64,000 nucleotides of DNA from Orientia chuto str. Dubai (GTDB lineage Bacteria; Pseudomonadota; Alphaproteobacteria; Rickettsiales; Rickettsiaceae). The stretch is taken from assembly GCF_000964595.1 (NCBI RefSeq), contig NZ_LANP01000002.1:1-64000 (forward strand). The letters run 5' to 3'. Position 1 is the stretch's first letter. Each line of letters begins with the position of its first letter. The notes under the pieces were generated by a model. It did not search any database. It saw only the letters and a list, made by a program, of their open reading frames with translations, and had not been told where the DNA came from. Both the position numbers and the translations under genes were made by a program. Below, piece after piece: positions 27,568 to 37,646 of this stretch.

Positions 27568-28689
27568 ATGAACTTAACTACATTATTTAGAGTATTATGG
27601 TGTTGGTGGAAAAGTATAGATCGATGTATAGTGTTTCTATTATGTATTTTATCTGCTTTAAGCTTAATGTTAGTAACAACATCTGGTTCTGCTGTGGCAA
27701 ATAGAATAGGAGTACCGCAGTCTTATTTTGCCAGTAAACATATATTCTATGTTATACTCGCAGTAGCTACAACATTTGTTGTGTCGTTTTTTAGTAAAAC
27801 TACAATAAGGCGCTTAGCTATCTTAGGGTTTGTTTTAAATATTATACTATTAATATTTATTAAGTTTTATGGTAATCCTATTAAAGGAGCAAAAAGATGG
27901 ATTAATATTGGAGGAATATCACTGCAGCCATCTGAATTTATAAAGCCATTTTTTTTAGTAATTACTGGCTGGCTTCTTGCAGATATTCAGGGCGATAAAA
28001 TTCGTTTTATAGTTACTATTATCTTATATTTAACAGTGGCAATATTATTAATTGCTCAACCTGATTTTGGTATGTTAATAACAATTTCAGTTGCATTTGG
28101 AACACAGCTATTTATAGCTGGAATACCATTGCTATTACTTTTTATTTTAGTAGGTATATCAATACTTGGAACAGTAGGGGCATATTTTTTATTACCACAT
28201 GTTGCAAAAAGAATTAATATTTTTTTAGATTCAACTAATCGTGAAAATTATCAGGTAATGAAATCTTTACAAGCATTTAAGAGTGGAGGTCTATATGGTA
28301 AAGGGCCAGGGGAAGGAATAGTTAAGCATATGCTACCAGATTCTCACACTGACTTTATTTTTGCTGTCGCAGGTGAAGAGTTAGGAGCTATAGTTTGCTT
28401 AATAATTTTACTAATTTTTTCTTTTATTGTTATATATGGATTTATTAAATTACTATTTGAGGAAGACAATTGTACAATCTTTATATCAGCAGGTATACTT
28501 GCCCAGTTTGGGTTTCAAGCTATAGTAAATATAGGAGTTAGTACTAACTTGCTTCCAACTAAAGGTATGACATTGCCATTTATTAGCTATGGTGGTTCTT
28601 CTAGTGTAGCAATGGCAATAGGAATAGGGATATTGCTTGCTCTTACAAAGCATAAAACTGATCTTAGTAAATACAAACTTAAGATATGA
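27568..28689 (+). CDS. ftsW: Septal peptidoglycan polymerase FtsW
   Basis: 373 residues, about ten membrane segments. SEDS-family marks are [73 protein letters not shown] and [24 protein letters not shown] proteins polymerise lipid II glycan strands together with a class B PBP at the septum. It begins six bases after murD and overlaps murG by four (ATGA). Confidence 0.95.
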   Translation: MNLTTLFRVLWCWWKSIDRCIVFLLCILSALSLMLVTTSGSAVANRIGVPQSYFASKHIFYVILAVATTFVVSFFSKTTIRRLAILGFVLNIILLIFIKFYGNPIKGAKRWINIGGISLQPSEFIKPFFLVITGWLLADIQGDKIRFIVTIILYLTVAILLIAQPDFGMLITISVAFGTQLFIAGIPLLLLFILVGISILGTVGAYFLLPHVAKRINIFLDSTNRENYQVMKSLQAFKSGGLYGKGPGEGIVKHMLPDSHTDFIFAVAGEELGAIVCLIILLIFSFIVIYGFIKLLFEEDNCTIFISAGILAQFGFQAIVNIGVSTNLLPTKGMTLPFISYGGSSSVAMAIGIGILLALTKHKTDLSKYKLKI

Positions 28690-29765
28690 AAACAATATTT
28701 TTAGTTGGTGGTGGAACAGGTGGGCACTTATTTCCAGCAATTGCCTTAGGAGAAGAATTGCAGGAGCGTGGTTATAATGTACACTTAATTACAGATACTA
28801 GGTGCGCAAAATACCTCTTAAATTCCAATTACAATTTTAAAATTCATATTATGAATATAATGTCTATTTCTAATATTGGAATTAAAAAATTTTTTTTCTA
28901 TATAAAAATATTAGCTGCTTGCATAAGTGGGTTAAAATTAGTTTGGTTAAATTCTCCAAGCTTAATAGTAGCTTTTGGAGGATATACTATTATTCCGATT
29001 ATTATAAATGGAATCTTATTTAACATTCCATTTATTTTGCATGAGCAAAATAGTGTTCTAGGTAGAGCTAATAGTTTTTTTTTAAGATATGCTAAGGCTT
29101 TAGCCATTACATTTGCTAATACACTTAATTTAAATAACAGATATAAAGATAAGGTAATATTTACAGGTACTCCCGTAAGAAAAGCTTTAAGATTGGTGCT
29201 AAAACGTAATTTTAACTCACAAACGTTTCAGCTATTGGTAATTGGAGGTAGCCAAGGTGCAGAAATATTTTCTACTCTTATACCTAATGCAATTAGGTTA
29301 TTAGTGAACTATAACCATGATTATAAAATTACTATTGTTCATCAAGCTCCTGCAAAGGATATTAGTTCTGTTAAAGCAATTTATACTGAACTAAATATAG
29401 TGCATGAAGTTAGTGATTTTTTTTATAATATTGCTGATAAGTACAAAAATTCTCATTTAGCAATTTCTAGAGCTGGGGCATCTTCTATATCAGAAATAAT
29501 ATCTTTATATCAGCCTGCTATATTAGTTCCATATCCTTTTGCTTCACAAAATCATCAGCTTTTTAATGCTAAAGCTCTTGCAAACAATAATGCTGGTTGG
29601 TGTATAGAACAAAGCTCTATTACACCTCAGATTTTATTTGAGAAAATATTAACATTCATGCAATCACCAACATTATTAGCTTCTACTGAATTAAAACTTC
29701 AAGAAATGAAAATTGAATCTGAAAAACTATTAGCTAATGCAGTAGAAAAATTTATATCTATATAA
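28686..29765 (+). CDS. murG: Lipid II-forming GlcNAc transferase MurG
   Basis: 359 residues. MurG transfers GlcNAc from UDP-GlcNAc to lipid I at the inner membrane face. It has the N-terminal [18 protein letters not shown] loop, [20 protein letters not shown] and the C-terminal [12 protein letters not shown] and [17 protein letters not shown] motifs. Translation start overlaps the ftsW stop. murC, often next, is not here; a 200-bp spacer without a gene follows. Confidence 0.95.
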   Translation: MKTIFLVGGGTGGHLFPAIALGEELQERGYNVHLITDTRCAKYLLNSNYNFKIHIMNIMSISNIGIKKFFFYIKILAACISGLKLVWLNSPSLIVAFGGYTIIPIIINGILFNIPFILHEQNSVLGRANSFFLRYAKALAITFANTLNLNNRYKDKVIFTGTPVRKALRLVLKRNFNSQTFQLLVIGGSQGAEIFSTLIPNAIRLLVNYNHDYKITIVHQAPAKDISSVKAIYTELNIVHEVSDFFYNIADKYKNSHLAISRAGASSISEIISLYQPAILVPYPFASQNHQLFNAKALANNNAGWCIEQSSITPQILFEKILTFMQSPTLLASTELKLQEMKIESEKLLANAVEKFISI

Positions 29766-29964
29766 TATGCATGCAGCAAAGTAACATATTAAAAATACTA
29801 TTATTGCTTTTAATAATTAAGTATTAAATGCAAGAGTTTATTCTTCATATTTTTTTATACCAAATCAAGTATAAAGCCATTTAAATATAATGTTATTATA
29901 TTTAGGTAGAGATATCTATAAGGAAATATAAATGCTATCTTAAAGTTGCTGTTAATAAGGTTGT

Positions 29965-29988
29965 AGTTACTACCTTATAGTAGTAACT
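29965..29988. terminator. Hairpin between murG and the hydrolase gene
   Basis: AGTTACTAC and GTAGTAACT form a perfect 9-bp stem with a 6-base loop. On the plus strand it is followed by TGTTTTGATGTTTTTT. It overlaps the stop codon of the minus-strand hydrolase gene and may end the murD-ftsW-murG transcript or both convergent ones. Confidence 0.45.
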
Positions 29989-30673
29989 TGTTTTGATGTT
30001 TTTTAGAAGCATTTTTTTTGCCTGTAGAATGGTGGCTTATTTTAATATATTCATCTACTGTATTAGATAGATCATTTAACTTGCCTCGAAAAAAATGATC
30101 AGCACCACTTAATAATTTATATTCAATATTAATATTCTTTTGCCTAGATAACCTGTTAACTAACTCTAATACCGATTCTTCTGGTACTATACTATCTTGT
30201 TCTCCTTGAATTATTAGACCTGGTATTGGGCAAGGAGATAAAAATGAAAAATCAAATTTGTTAGTAGGAGGTGATATTGCAATGAAATTATTTATTTCTG
30301 GTCTTCGCATAATCAATTGCATACATATCCAAGCTCCAAATGAGAAGCCAACAGCTAAGTATTCTAGACTTGAAGGGTTATGTAACTGCAACCAATCTAA
30401 AGCAGTAGCTGCGTCCATTAACTCTCCAACTCCATTATCGAAAGTACCTTGAGATTTTCCTATGCCTCTAAAGTTAATCTTTAATGCTGAAAACCCATTT
30501 TTTATTAAAATGGAGTATAGACAGTTTATAACTTCATGATTCATATTACCTTCAAAAAAGTCTGATGGTAAATGTGGATGCAATATTAGTGCTACTGGAG
30601 CTCTTGGATTATCTGATTGAATATATTTTCCTTCAATTCGACCTGCTGGACCATTAAAAAATACTTCAGACAT
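29975..30673 (-). CDS. Alpha/beta hydrolase
   Basis: 232 residues of the small alpha/beta hydrolase group related to COG2945. The nucleophile elbow is GFSFGAW, the acid lies in IQGEQDSIVPEE and the His in GADHFF; the oxyanion region is LILHPHLPSD. The substrate is unknown. It is divergent from iscR, and the IscR-like operator at 30695-30719 lies just upstream of its start, so it might also respond to Fe-S status. Confidence 0.82.
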   Translation of the reverse strand: MSEVFFNGPAGRIEGKYIQSDNPRAPVALILHPHLPSDFFEGNMNHEVINCLYSILIKNGFSALKINFRGIGKSQGTFDNGVGELMDAATALDWLQLHNPSSLEYLAVGFSFGAWICMQLIMRRPEINNFIAISPPTNKFDFSFLSPCPIPGLIIQGEQDSIVPEESVLELVNRLSRQKNINIEYKLLSGADHFFRGKLNDLSNTVDEYIKISHHSTGKKNASKKHQNKLLL

Positions 30674-30694
30674 AATTATTTACATAAAATATAA

Positions 30695-30719
30695 TTAGTT
30701 GACTAAAATAGTAATGTAT
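30695..30719 (+). promoter_or_regulatory. IscR type-1-like operator
   Basis: The centre GACTAAAATAGT fits the E. coli type 1 IscR consensus (GACTRWWWYAGT) fully, and by my count 22 of 25 positions of the complete site agree. It overlaps the -35 box of the promoter below. In E. coli the [2Fe-2S] form of IscR binds such sites and represses the isc operon. Confidence 0.65.
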
Positions 30720-30727
30720 TAGATAAT
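30699..30727 (+). promoter_or_regulatory. Promoter of the isc operon
   Basis: TTGACT (30699-30704) and GATAAT (30722-30727) each match five of six consensus bases and are exactly 17 bp apart. The start of transcription would be near 30734, about 120 bases before iscR. The -35 box lies inside the IscR-like site. Confidence 0.62.
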
Positions 30728-30852
30728 ACAATAAACTAACCTAAAGCTACACTAAAGCATATGGAATAATATTTCAATAGTTTAATTATAATTATATTTT
30801 ATATATGTTTTCATTAAAGTGATTTTATAAACCAAATTTTAGGAATCTTATA

Positions 30853-31293
30853 TTGATATTAACAACAAAAAGCAAATATGCTGTTATGGGAGTACTAGAT
30901 ATTGCAAGCAGAGAATCAAATAAACCAATCAAATTATTTGAAATTGCTAAACGGCAGAATATAGCTCTTAACTACCTAGAGCAACTATTCAATAAGCTTA
31001 AGAATAAAGGAATAGTGAAATCTATTAAGGGGCCAAATGGTGGTTATTTATTAAACTGCGATATAAAAACAACTACTATTAATGATATTGTTTTTGCTGT
31101 CGAAGAAAAAATCAAGGTTACTAGATGCAATAACAACAATGGGTGTTTAGCGCTAAATGCTAGATGTACTGCTCACTATTTGTGGGAAGGATTAGAGCAA
31201 AAAATTAAAAACTATTTTAGTGAAATATCTTTGGATGATATAATTTCTGGAAAAATAACGGCACAAATAAAGTCATTTAGAGCAAATAAATAG
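30853..31293 (+). CDS. iscR: Fe-S cluster regulator IscR (Rrf2 family)
   Basis: 146 residues, starting at TTG 30853. An N-terminal winged helix (TTKSKYAVMGVLDIASRE, ALNYLEQLFNKLKNKGIVKS, KGPNGGYLL) is followed by three cysteines spaced C-x5-C-x6-C (CNNNNGC...RC) and TAHYLW, the His that completes the cluster ligands in E. coli IscR. The E. coli spacing is x5, x5. With bound [2Fe-2S] it should repress the isc operon when cluster supply is adequate. It is first in the operon, and its likely operator is directly upstream. Confidence 0.9.
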   Translation: MILTTKSKYAVMGVLDIASRESNKPIKLFEIAKRQNIALNYLEQLFNKLKNKGIVKSIKGPNGGYLLNCDIKTTTINDIVFAVEEKIKVTRCNNNNGCLALNARCTAHYLWEGLEQKIKNYFSEISLDDIISGKITAQIKSFRANK

Positions 31294-31309
31294 AATAGAA
31301 GTAAGTAAA

Positions 31310-32584
31310 ATGTATAACTTTGATGCTATAGCAGCTATAAAAAAAACAGTTAAGCTTAGCAATATTATTACTAATCGTAATAATTTAGTACATAGTTCTA
31401 ACCAAGTTAATACAATGCAAAAAAATAAAAAGATATATTTTGATTACAATGCAACAACTCCCATACATTCAGAATCATTGGAAGTTATGCTAGAAGTGTT
31501 AAATATACCTGCTAATCCATCATCTATACATTATTTTGGGCAAGTAGCTAGAGGATTTATAGAAAAAGCTAGGTTGCAAATTGCTAACAAATTGGACATA
31601 TCGTTAAATAACAATAAATTTAATTGCATATTTGTTTCTTCAGGTACCGAAGCAAATAATTTGCTGCTTACTAGCTTTAAAAAAGTTTATAAAAATGGAG
31701 TAATTGTTACTTGCACAACAGAGCATCCATCAATATTAAATTGTGCTCAAAGTTATAATGATACACAAATTATAGATGTAGATGAAAGAGGTATCGTTGA
31801 TCTTATAAAATTGCAAAACACACTATTTTGTTATCAAAATTTACCTTTACTAGTTACAATTATGCTAGTTAATAACGAAACAGGTGTTATTCAACCACTT
31901 GAAGAAATAATTAATCTTGCTAAAAAATATCAAGCTTGGGTTCATAGTGATTGTAGTCAAGCATTTGGGAAAATTTCAGTGAATTTTACTCAATTATGCC
32001 TTGATTTTGCTACAATTTCTAGTCATAAAATTGGTGGGCCAGTAGGAGCAGCATCTCTCATAGCCAGGGTTCCAAATTTTATTACCCCGCAAATAATTGG
32101 CGGAGGACAAGAAGATGGAATTAGATCTGGAACTGAAAATGTTGCTGCAATTGCTGGGTTTGGTAAAGCTGTTGAACTATTACCAAGAATTTTGGAAAAA
32201 AGCAATTTTACAAAAGAGTTAAAACAATATCTTGAGGCTAAAATTAGCAGTATAGATAACAGAATAAAAATTTTTGGTCAAAATACTCTTAGAGTAGGCA
32301 ATACAAGCATGATAATGATGCCAGGAGTGACATCTCAGCAACAAATCCTCTATTTTGACATAAATGGTTTTGCTATTAGTGCCGGTTCAGCATGCTCTTC
32401 AGGGCAGTTAAAAGAATCTTATGTTTTGAAAGCTATGAAGATTCCAATTTATGAGGCTGAATGCGCAATTAGAATATCCCTTGGATGGTGTAATACTGAA
32501 GAAGAAATAAAGAAGTTTTGTGAGCTATGGCAAAAACAATATTTATACCATATTGAAGTTAACAATATAAAGAAACAGGCTTAA
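31310..32584 (+). CDS. Cysteine desulfurase-like protein, first of two
   Basis: 424 residues. A class V aminotransferase fold with DYNATTPIHSES, SGTEANNLLL, TEHPSIL, NNETGVIQPLEE, the PLP lysine in SSHKIGGPVGAA, GGGQEDGIRSGTENVAAI and a catalytic Cys in SAGSACSSGQLKESYVL. It releases sulfur from cysteine as enzyme-bound persulfide. The first 35 residues before MQKNKK have no counterpart in the family, so ATG 31415 is another possible start. Rickettsial isc operons usually carry this extra desulfurase before iscS; its separate role is not settled. Confidence 0.88.
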   Translation: MYNFDAIAAIKKTVKLSNIITNRNNLVHSSNQVNTMQKNKKIYFDYNATTPIHSESLEVMLEVLNIPANPSSIHYFGQVARGFIEKARLQIANKLDISLNNNKFNCIFVSSGTEANNLLLTSFKKVYKNGVIVTCTTEHPSILNCAQSYNDTQIIDVDERGIVDLIKLQNTLFCYQNLPLLVTIMLVNNETGVIQPLEEIINLAKKYQAWVHSDCSQAFGKISVNFTQLCLDFATISSHKIGGPVGAASLIARVPNFITPQIIGGGQEDGIRSGTENVAAIAGFGKAVELLPRILEKSNFTKELKQYLEAKISSIDNRIKIFGQNTLRVGNTSMIMMPGVTSQQQILYFDINGFAISAGSACSSGQLKESYVLKAMKIPIYEAECAIRISLGWCNTEEEIKKFCELWQKQYLYHIEVNNIKKQA

Positions 32585-32602
32585 ATTAAATTTAATATTA
32601 TA

Positions 32603-33865
32603 ATGGTAGTAAAAACAGCTGAATTAAAAGCAAAATTAAAAAACAAAAATGTTAAGTTTCCCATTTATATGGATTATCAAGCAACTACTCCTGTCGATAG
32701 GCGAGTAGTTGATGTAATGTTACCTTACTTAACTGATAAATTTGGTAACCCACATTCACGTAGTCATAATTTTGGATGGGAATCTGAAAAAGCAGTAGAA
32801 GTTGCTCGTCAACATATTGCAGCTTTAATTAAAGCTGCCCCAGGAGAAATTATTTTTACTTCTGGAGCAACAGAAGCTAATAATTTAGCTATTAAGGGAA
32901 TAGTAGATTTTTATAGTAACGATAAGAAAAATCATATAATTACTGTTACAACTGAGCATAAATGTGTTATTAATACTTGTAGATATCTAGAGCAAAATGG
33001 TATTAAGGTTACTTATTTACCAGTGAATAGTAATGGGCTAATTGAATTAAATAGTCTCAATGATGCGATCAATGATAGCACCATTATGGTATCAATTTCA
33101 GCAGTTAACAATGAAATTGGAGTTATTCAGCCAATTGAAGCTATAGGAGAAATTTGTCGCGAGAAAAAAATCTTTTTTCATACTGATATTGCTCAAGCTT
33201 TTGGTAAAATATCCATTGATGTTAATAAATATAATATTGATCTTGCTAGTATTTCTGCTCATAAAATTTATGGTCCAAAAGGTATAGGTGCTTTATATAT
33301 TAGAAAAAGACCAAGAATACGTATTACTCCAATTATTCATGGTGGAGGGCAGGAGAGGGGAATGCGATCAGGTACTGTGCCTACTCATTTAGTAGTAGGA
33401 TTTGGAGAAGCAGCAAGAATAGCTAATATTGAGATGTTTGAAGAATATAATCGTATTCAAAAAATGTTTAATAAATTTGTTCACTATATATTGAATCATA
33501 TACCACAAACTTATTTAAATGGAGATGCCAAAAGTCGATATCCAGGCAATGTTAACATTAGCTTTGCATGTGTTGAGGGGGAATCTTTAATATTAGCATT
33601 AAAGGATCTTGCAATTTCTTCCGGATCTGCTTGTACTTCAGCTTCACTAGAACCATCATACGTTTTGAAAGCAATGGGAGTTGATGAAGACCTAGCTCAT
33701 ACTTCCTTACGATTTGGATTTGGGCGATTTACTACAGAAGAAGAAGTAAATTATGCAATATCTTTAATTACTGAAAAAGTAGATCAACTTCGTGCTATTA
33801 GTCCGCTTTGGGAAATGATCCAAAAAGGAATAGATATAAAAAAAATTAATTGGTCAGTGCATTAA
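32603..33865 (+). CDS. iscS: Cysteine desulfurase IscS
   Basis: 420 residues, closely matching Isc[74 protein letters not shown], the PLP lysine in [26 protein letters not shown], and the mobile-loop Cys in [20 protein letters not shown]. It donates sulfur to IscU and also to tRNA thiolation. It lies 18 bp after the first desulfurase and 35 bp before iscU. Confidence 0.96.
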   Translation: MVVKTAELKAKLKNKNVKFPIYMDYQATTPVDRRVVDVMLPYLTDKFGNPHSRSHNFGWESEKAVEVARQHIAALIKAAPGEIIFTSGATEANNLAIKGIVDFYSNDKKNHIITVTTEHKCVINTCRYLEQNGIKVTYLPVNSNGLIELNSLNDAINDSTIMVSISAVNNEIGVIQPIEAIGEICREKKIFFHTDIAQAFGKISIDVNKYNIDLASISAHKIYGPKGIGALYIRKRPRIRITPIIHGGGQERGMRSGTVPTHLVVGFGEAARIANIEMFEEYNRIQKMFNKFVHYILNHIPQTYLNGDAKSRYPGNVNISFACVEGESLILALKDLAISSGSACTSASLEPSYVLKAMGVDEDLAHTSLRFGFGRFTTEEEVNYAISLITEKVDQLRAISPLWEMIQKGIDIKKINWSVH

Positions 33866-33900
33866 ATAGTTAAATAAAATCAATAATGAGGAAAAATATT

Positions 33901-34326
33901 ATGAGTAATGAAAAAACAATAGTTACTGGTACTCGTACAGCTGGTTATAGTTCAGAGGTTATAAAATATTATGAAGATAGATCTAATGTTGGGTCATTTG
34001 ATGAAACAGATAAATCAGTTGGTACTGGATTAGTTGGGGCTCCTGCTTGTGGAGATGTTATGAAGCTTCAAATTAAAGTTAATGAACAAGGAGTAATTGA
34101 AGATGCAAAATTCAAAACTTTTGGTTGTGGGTCAGCAATAGCATCCAGTGCTTTAGTTACTGAATGGATAAAGTCTCAATCTTTAAATACTGCAGAACAA
34201 ATTAAAAATAGCCAAATTGCTGAACATTTAGCATTATTACCTATTAAAATGCATTGTTCAATGTTAGCTGAAGATGCTATTAAAGCAGCCATAATTGATT
34301 ATAAATCAAAGCAAAATAAAACATAG
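33901..34326 (+). CDS. iscU: Fe-S scaffold protein IscU
   Basis: 141 residues from ATG 33901, chosen because GAGG lies eight bases before it; ATG 33886 would add five residues. The scaffold cysteines are in GAPACGD, FGCGSA and KMHCSM, and the metal-binding Asp in ACGD is present. The chaperone-binding motif, LPPVK in E. coli and most homologues, reads LLPIK here (34234-34248). IscU assembles [2Fe-2S] clusters with IscS and passes them on with HscA/HscB, both encoded downstream. Confidence 0.95.
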   Translation: MSNEKTIVTGTRTAGYSSEVIKYYEDRSNVGSFDETDKSVGTGLVGAPACGDVMKLQIKVNEQGVIEDAKFKTFGCGSAIASSALVTEWIKSQSLNTAEQIKNSQIAEHLALLPIKMHCSMLAEDAIKAAIIDYKSKQNKT

Positions 34327-34335
34327 ATTTATATT

Positions 34336-34704
34336 ATGAGTAGTTCGTCACAACTTCAAGTTAATAAAGCATCTAAGAATGTTATTACCATTTCAGATTT
34401 GGCAGCTAAGAAGATAAAAGAATTGCTTATTACAAGAGGAAAACCATCCTTAGGTATTAAAGTAGGCATTAAACCAGGAGGTTGCTCTGGTCATTCTTAT
34501 TATATAGAATATGCTGATTCTAAAGGAGTTTTTGATGAAGTTATTATGGATAAAGGAGTAACGATTTTGATCGACCAAAAAGCGGTACTTTATCTATTGG
34601 GTACTACAATGGATTATATTGAAGGTAAATTTAGCTCAGGTTTTGAGTTTAATAATCCCAATGAAAAAAGTCGCTGTGGTTGCGGTAAATCTGCACAGTT
34701 TTAA
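34336..34704 (+). CDS. iscA: Iron-sulfur carrier IscA
   Basis: 122 residues with the A-type carrier cysteines in KPGGCSGHSYY and the C-terminal CGCGKSAQF. A-type carriers take clusters from IscU to target enzymes and help to make [4Fe-4S] clusters. It starts nine bases after iscU. Confidence 0.95.
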   Translation: MSSSSQLQVNKASKNVITISDLAAKKIKELLITRGKPSLGIKVGIKPGGCSGHSYYIEYADSKGVFDEVIMDKGVTILIDQKAVLYLLGTTMDYIEGKFSSGFEFNNPNEKSRCGCGKSAQF

Positions 34705-34724
34705 AGATTTATTTAATATTAATT

Positions 34725-35219
34725 ATGATAAATTATTTTCAATTATTAAACTTGCCAGAAAGTTTTAGCTTAGAGCTAAAAGATATTGAAGATAATTATT
34801 TTCAGTTACAAAGAAAATATCATCCTGATCAAGCTAAGAATGAAGATAAAAGTAAATATTTACAGATATCAACTAATTTAAATAAAGCATATAAAACATT
34901 AAGATGTCTTTGTACTCGAGCTGAGCATATACTTAATTTACAAGGAATAGATGTTACTGCTTCAAATTTTAGATCCATAATAAGTACAGATTTTTTAAAA
35001 AATATTTTTTTATTACAAAATAAACTGCATAATATTAGCACAGCTGCTGAATTAAGAAAACTAAAAGAGGTTTTAAATACCTCCTTTAATAATTCTATTA
35101 AAGATTTAGAATTTGCGTTCAATAGTAAAGACTATGAAACAGCAATAATAAAAACTATTGAGTTAAAATACTGGGATAATTTAATCAATTTTTCTAGGTT
35201 ATACAATGCATCTAATTAA
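34725..35219 (+). CDS. hscB: Co-chaperone HscB
   Basis: 164 residues: an N-terminal J-domain with the HPD triad (KYHPDQAKNED) and a C-terminal three-helix IscU-binding domain. HscB brings IscU to HscA and stimulates its ATPase. The end overlaps hscA by 14 bases. It has no zinc-finger cysteines, as expected for the bacterial form. Confidence 0.93.
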   Translation: MINYFQLLNLPESFSLELKDIEDNYFQLQRKYHPDQAKNEDKSKYLQISTNLNKAYKTLRCLCTRAEHILNLQGIDVTASNFRSIISTDFLKNIFLLQNKLHNISTAAELRKLKEVLNTSFNNSIKDLEFAFNSKDYETAIIKTIELKYWDNLINFSRLYNASN

Positions 35220-37041
35220 TATTGAAGAGCCACAAAATGACCAATTACATAAAGATGTTGTTATTGGCATTGATTTTGGTACTACTAATTCTTTAGTTGC
35301 GCATTCTATCAATAGCAAGCCATATATTATTGCTAATTCTCAAGGTTCAAAAATTCTTCCTTCGATTGTTAGCTTTGATCATGAAGGTAATATTATTTTA
35401 GTAGGAAATAAAGAAAAAAATTCTATTACAATTGCATCAGTAAAAAGATTGCTTGGTAAAAGTACTATAGAGTTATTAAATTCTAATGCTATAGGGCAGG
35501 AAATAAAAGAATTATTAGTTAAAGATAGCAATATTGCAAATGTTAAAATAGCTAATAAAACTATTAGCCCAATAGAAATATCTGCTAAGATTATTAATCA
35601 GCTAAAGCTACAAGCAGAGCAGTATTTTAATCAAAAAATAAAAAAGGCAGTTATTTCAGTGCCAGCTCACTTTGATGAGGCTGCTCGTAATAGTATAAAG
35701 CAAGCAGCTAGAATTGCTGATCTTGAAGTATTGAGGCTAATTAGTGAGCCTACAGCTGCAGCATATTCATATGGTCTTGATAAAAGTTCAAATGGTGTTT
35801 ATCTAGTTTATGATTTTGGAGGCGGAACTTTTGACGTTTCAATTCTAAAAATTAAGAATGAAATTTTTCAAGTTATTGCTACTGGAGGTGATAATCAACT
35901 TGGAGGAAATGATATCGATTATTTAATTTTAGATTATCTGTGTAATAAGCTTTCTCTTAATCCAAATCATCTTTCAACTGAATTTTTAGTATTAATTACT
36001 GAGTGTTGCAAAACAGCTAAAGAGCATTTAACTACCAATGATATTTTTAATCAAATAATAAAATATAATGGTAAAAATCTCGAGTTTTGCATCACTAGAG
36101 TAGAATTTGAACAAGTTATAAAAAATTTTATTAATAAAACAATTGATATTACTAATCAAGTTATTGAAGATAGTGGAGTAAGAGAGCAGTTAAAAGGTAT
36201 AATATTAGTTGGAGGTATTAGTAATATTCCATTGATAAAAAAACTATTGAAGCATACTTTTAAAGTACAGGTATTGTCTGATTTAAATCCTGAAACAATA
36301 GTAGCAACTGGAGCAGCTCTGCAAGCTGAAAATTTAACTTCATCAAATAAACACTTACTAATAGATGTGGTACCACTATCATTAGGATTAGAAGTTATGG
36401 GAGGTATGGTAGAAATTCTAATTCCGAGAAATTCTCCAATACCAATTTCTATTACTAAACAATTTACTACTTATGCAAATAATCAAACAGCAATAAATTT
36501 TCATATAGTGCAAGGAGAAAGAGAAATGGCTATTGATTGCAGGTCTTTGGCAAAGTTTGTATTAAATAATTTACCATTAGGTCCTGCTGGTAGTGTTAGT
36601 GTTGAAGTTACATTTGCTATTGATGCAGATGGTTTATTATTTATTAGCACTAATGAGCAAAAAATGGGAGCATCTGAATTTATTGCTATAAAATCTGCTT
36701 TAGATATAAGTGCAGAAGAAGTAAATAATATTTTAGAAAATGCTTATCAGAATAATATTTTAGATTATAATAAGAAACAGCTTAATGAAGCAATTACTAA
36801 AGCTAATTTTATAATTAGTAATGTTAATCAATTAATAGCTAAAAACTTAATACCTCAAGAAAATATGAATTTAGTTGAAAATATTATTCAGAATTTACAG
36901 AAATTTATCAAATTAAGTGATATAACTTTAATCCAAGAAGGAATCAAGCAAATTGAGGAGCTTCAATGCTCTTTGTTACAAAGAACTTTAAAGTTTGTAT
37001 TGCAAGGTAAGAATATTAAAAAATTACTTAATGATAAATAA
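35206..37041 (+). CDS. hscA: Hsp70-type chaperone HscA
   Basis: 611 residues. The nucleotide-binding domain has [48 protein letters not shown] and [14 protein letters not shown]; the substrate domain starts near [14 protein letters not shown]. HscA binds IscU and promotes cluster release. Because IscU here has LLPIK instead of LPPVK, the peptide-binding pocket may have changed with it. Translationally coupled to hscB. Confidence 0.95.
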   Translation: MHLINIEEPQNDQLHKDVVIGIDFGTTNSLVAHSINSKPYIIANSQGSKILPSIVSFDHEGNIILVGNKEKNSITIASVKRLLGKSTIELLNSNAIGQEIKELLVKDSNIANVKIANKTISPIEISAKIINQLKLQAEQYFNQKIKKAVISVPAHFDEAARNSIKQAARIADLEVLRLISEPTAAAYSYGLDKSSNGVYLVYDFGGGTFDVSILKIKNEIFQVIATGGDNQLGGNDIDYLILDYLCNKLSLNPNHLSTEFLVLITECCKTAKEHLTTNDIFNQIIKYNGKNLEFCITRVEFEQVIKNFINKTIDITNQVIEDSGVREQLKGIILVGGISNIPLIKKLLKHTFKVQVLSDLNPETIVATGAALQAENLTSSNKHLLIDVVPLSLGLEVMGGMVEILIPRNSPIPISITKQFTTYANNQTAINFHIVQGEREMAIDCRSLAKFVLNNLPLGPAGSVSVEVTFAIDADGLLFISTNEQKMGASEFIAIKSALDISAEEVNNILENAYQNNILDYNKKQLNEAITKANFIISNVNQLIAKNLIPQENMNLVENIIQNLQKFIKLSDITLIQEGIKQIEELQCSLLQRTLKFVLQGKNIKKLLNDK

Positions 37042-37060
37042 AAATTATTTATTAACTATT

Positions 37061-37405
37061 ATGGCTCAACAAACAGTAAAAGTAATTTTTATAATTAATG
37101 ATACAGAAGAAAAAATTATTGATGCTCCAATTGGACTATCATTGTTGGAAGTTGCGCATCAAAATAAGATAGATTTAGAAGGAGCTTGTGAGGGCTCTTT
37201 AGCATGTTCTACTTGTCATGTGATAGTTGATTCGAATTGGTATCAAAAACTTCCTCTACCTGTTGAAGAAGAAGAAGATATGTTGGATTTAGCTTTTGGG
37301 TTAACTAGCACATCTAGGCTGGGATGTCAAGTTATTATTACTAAAGATCTTCATGGATTAAGAGTTAGGCTACCAGCAGCAACTAGAAATGTTAGTTTGT
37401 TATAA
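37061..37405 (+). CDS. fdx: [2Fe-2S] ferredoxin of the isc operon
   Basis: 114 residues from ATG 37061 ([10 protein letters not shown]); an upstream in-frame start at 36995 lies inside hscA and is less likely. Adrenodoxin-type cluster ligands are C-x5-C-x2-C in [10 protein letters not shown] and the fourth Cys in RLGCQVI. It supplies electrons for cluster assembly. It is the last gene of the isc operon; the 240-bp spacer after it has no gene. Confidence 0.95.
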   Translation: MAQQTVKVIFIINDTEEKIIDAPIGLSLLEVAHQNKIDLEGACEGSLACSTCHVIVDSNWYQKLPLPVEEEEDMLDLAFGLTSTSRLGCQVIITKDLHGLRVRLPAATRNVSLL

Positions 37406-37646
37406 ATAATTGCAAATGCGATACTGAAAATTAATTTCAATAATTTTATTAAGATAAATTTATAATTATTTAGATTATTATAGCGCCTTGTTAATATATT
37501 TTATAATTTTATAGCAATTTTTATGATTTAAAATGTAATTCTTTATTTTTTTATAAAAAATATCTTGCTTTTGTGATAAGTTCATGAGATCATACGACAA
37601 TTAATTGTTATAATTGTGTTATAATAGCACTTATGAGGCAAAATAA

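Noticed and set aside
36995-37060. Extended ferredoxin start inside hscA
   Set aside because: The family start MAQQTVK at 37061 lies after the hscA stop; the extra residues have no ferredoxin similarity.
37609-37625. Two perfect TATAAT boxes before ctrA
   Set aside because: Neither has an acceptable -35 hexamer at 15-19 bp, and I found no paired TTAA-N7-TTAA CtrA site, so no promoter is claimed.
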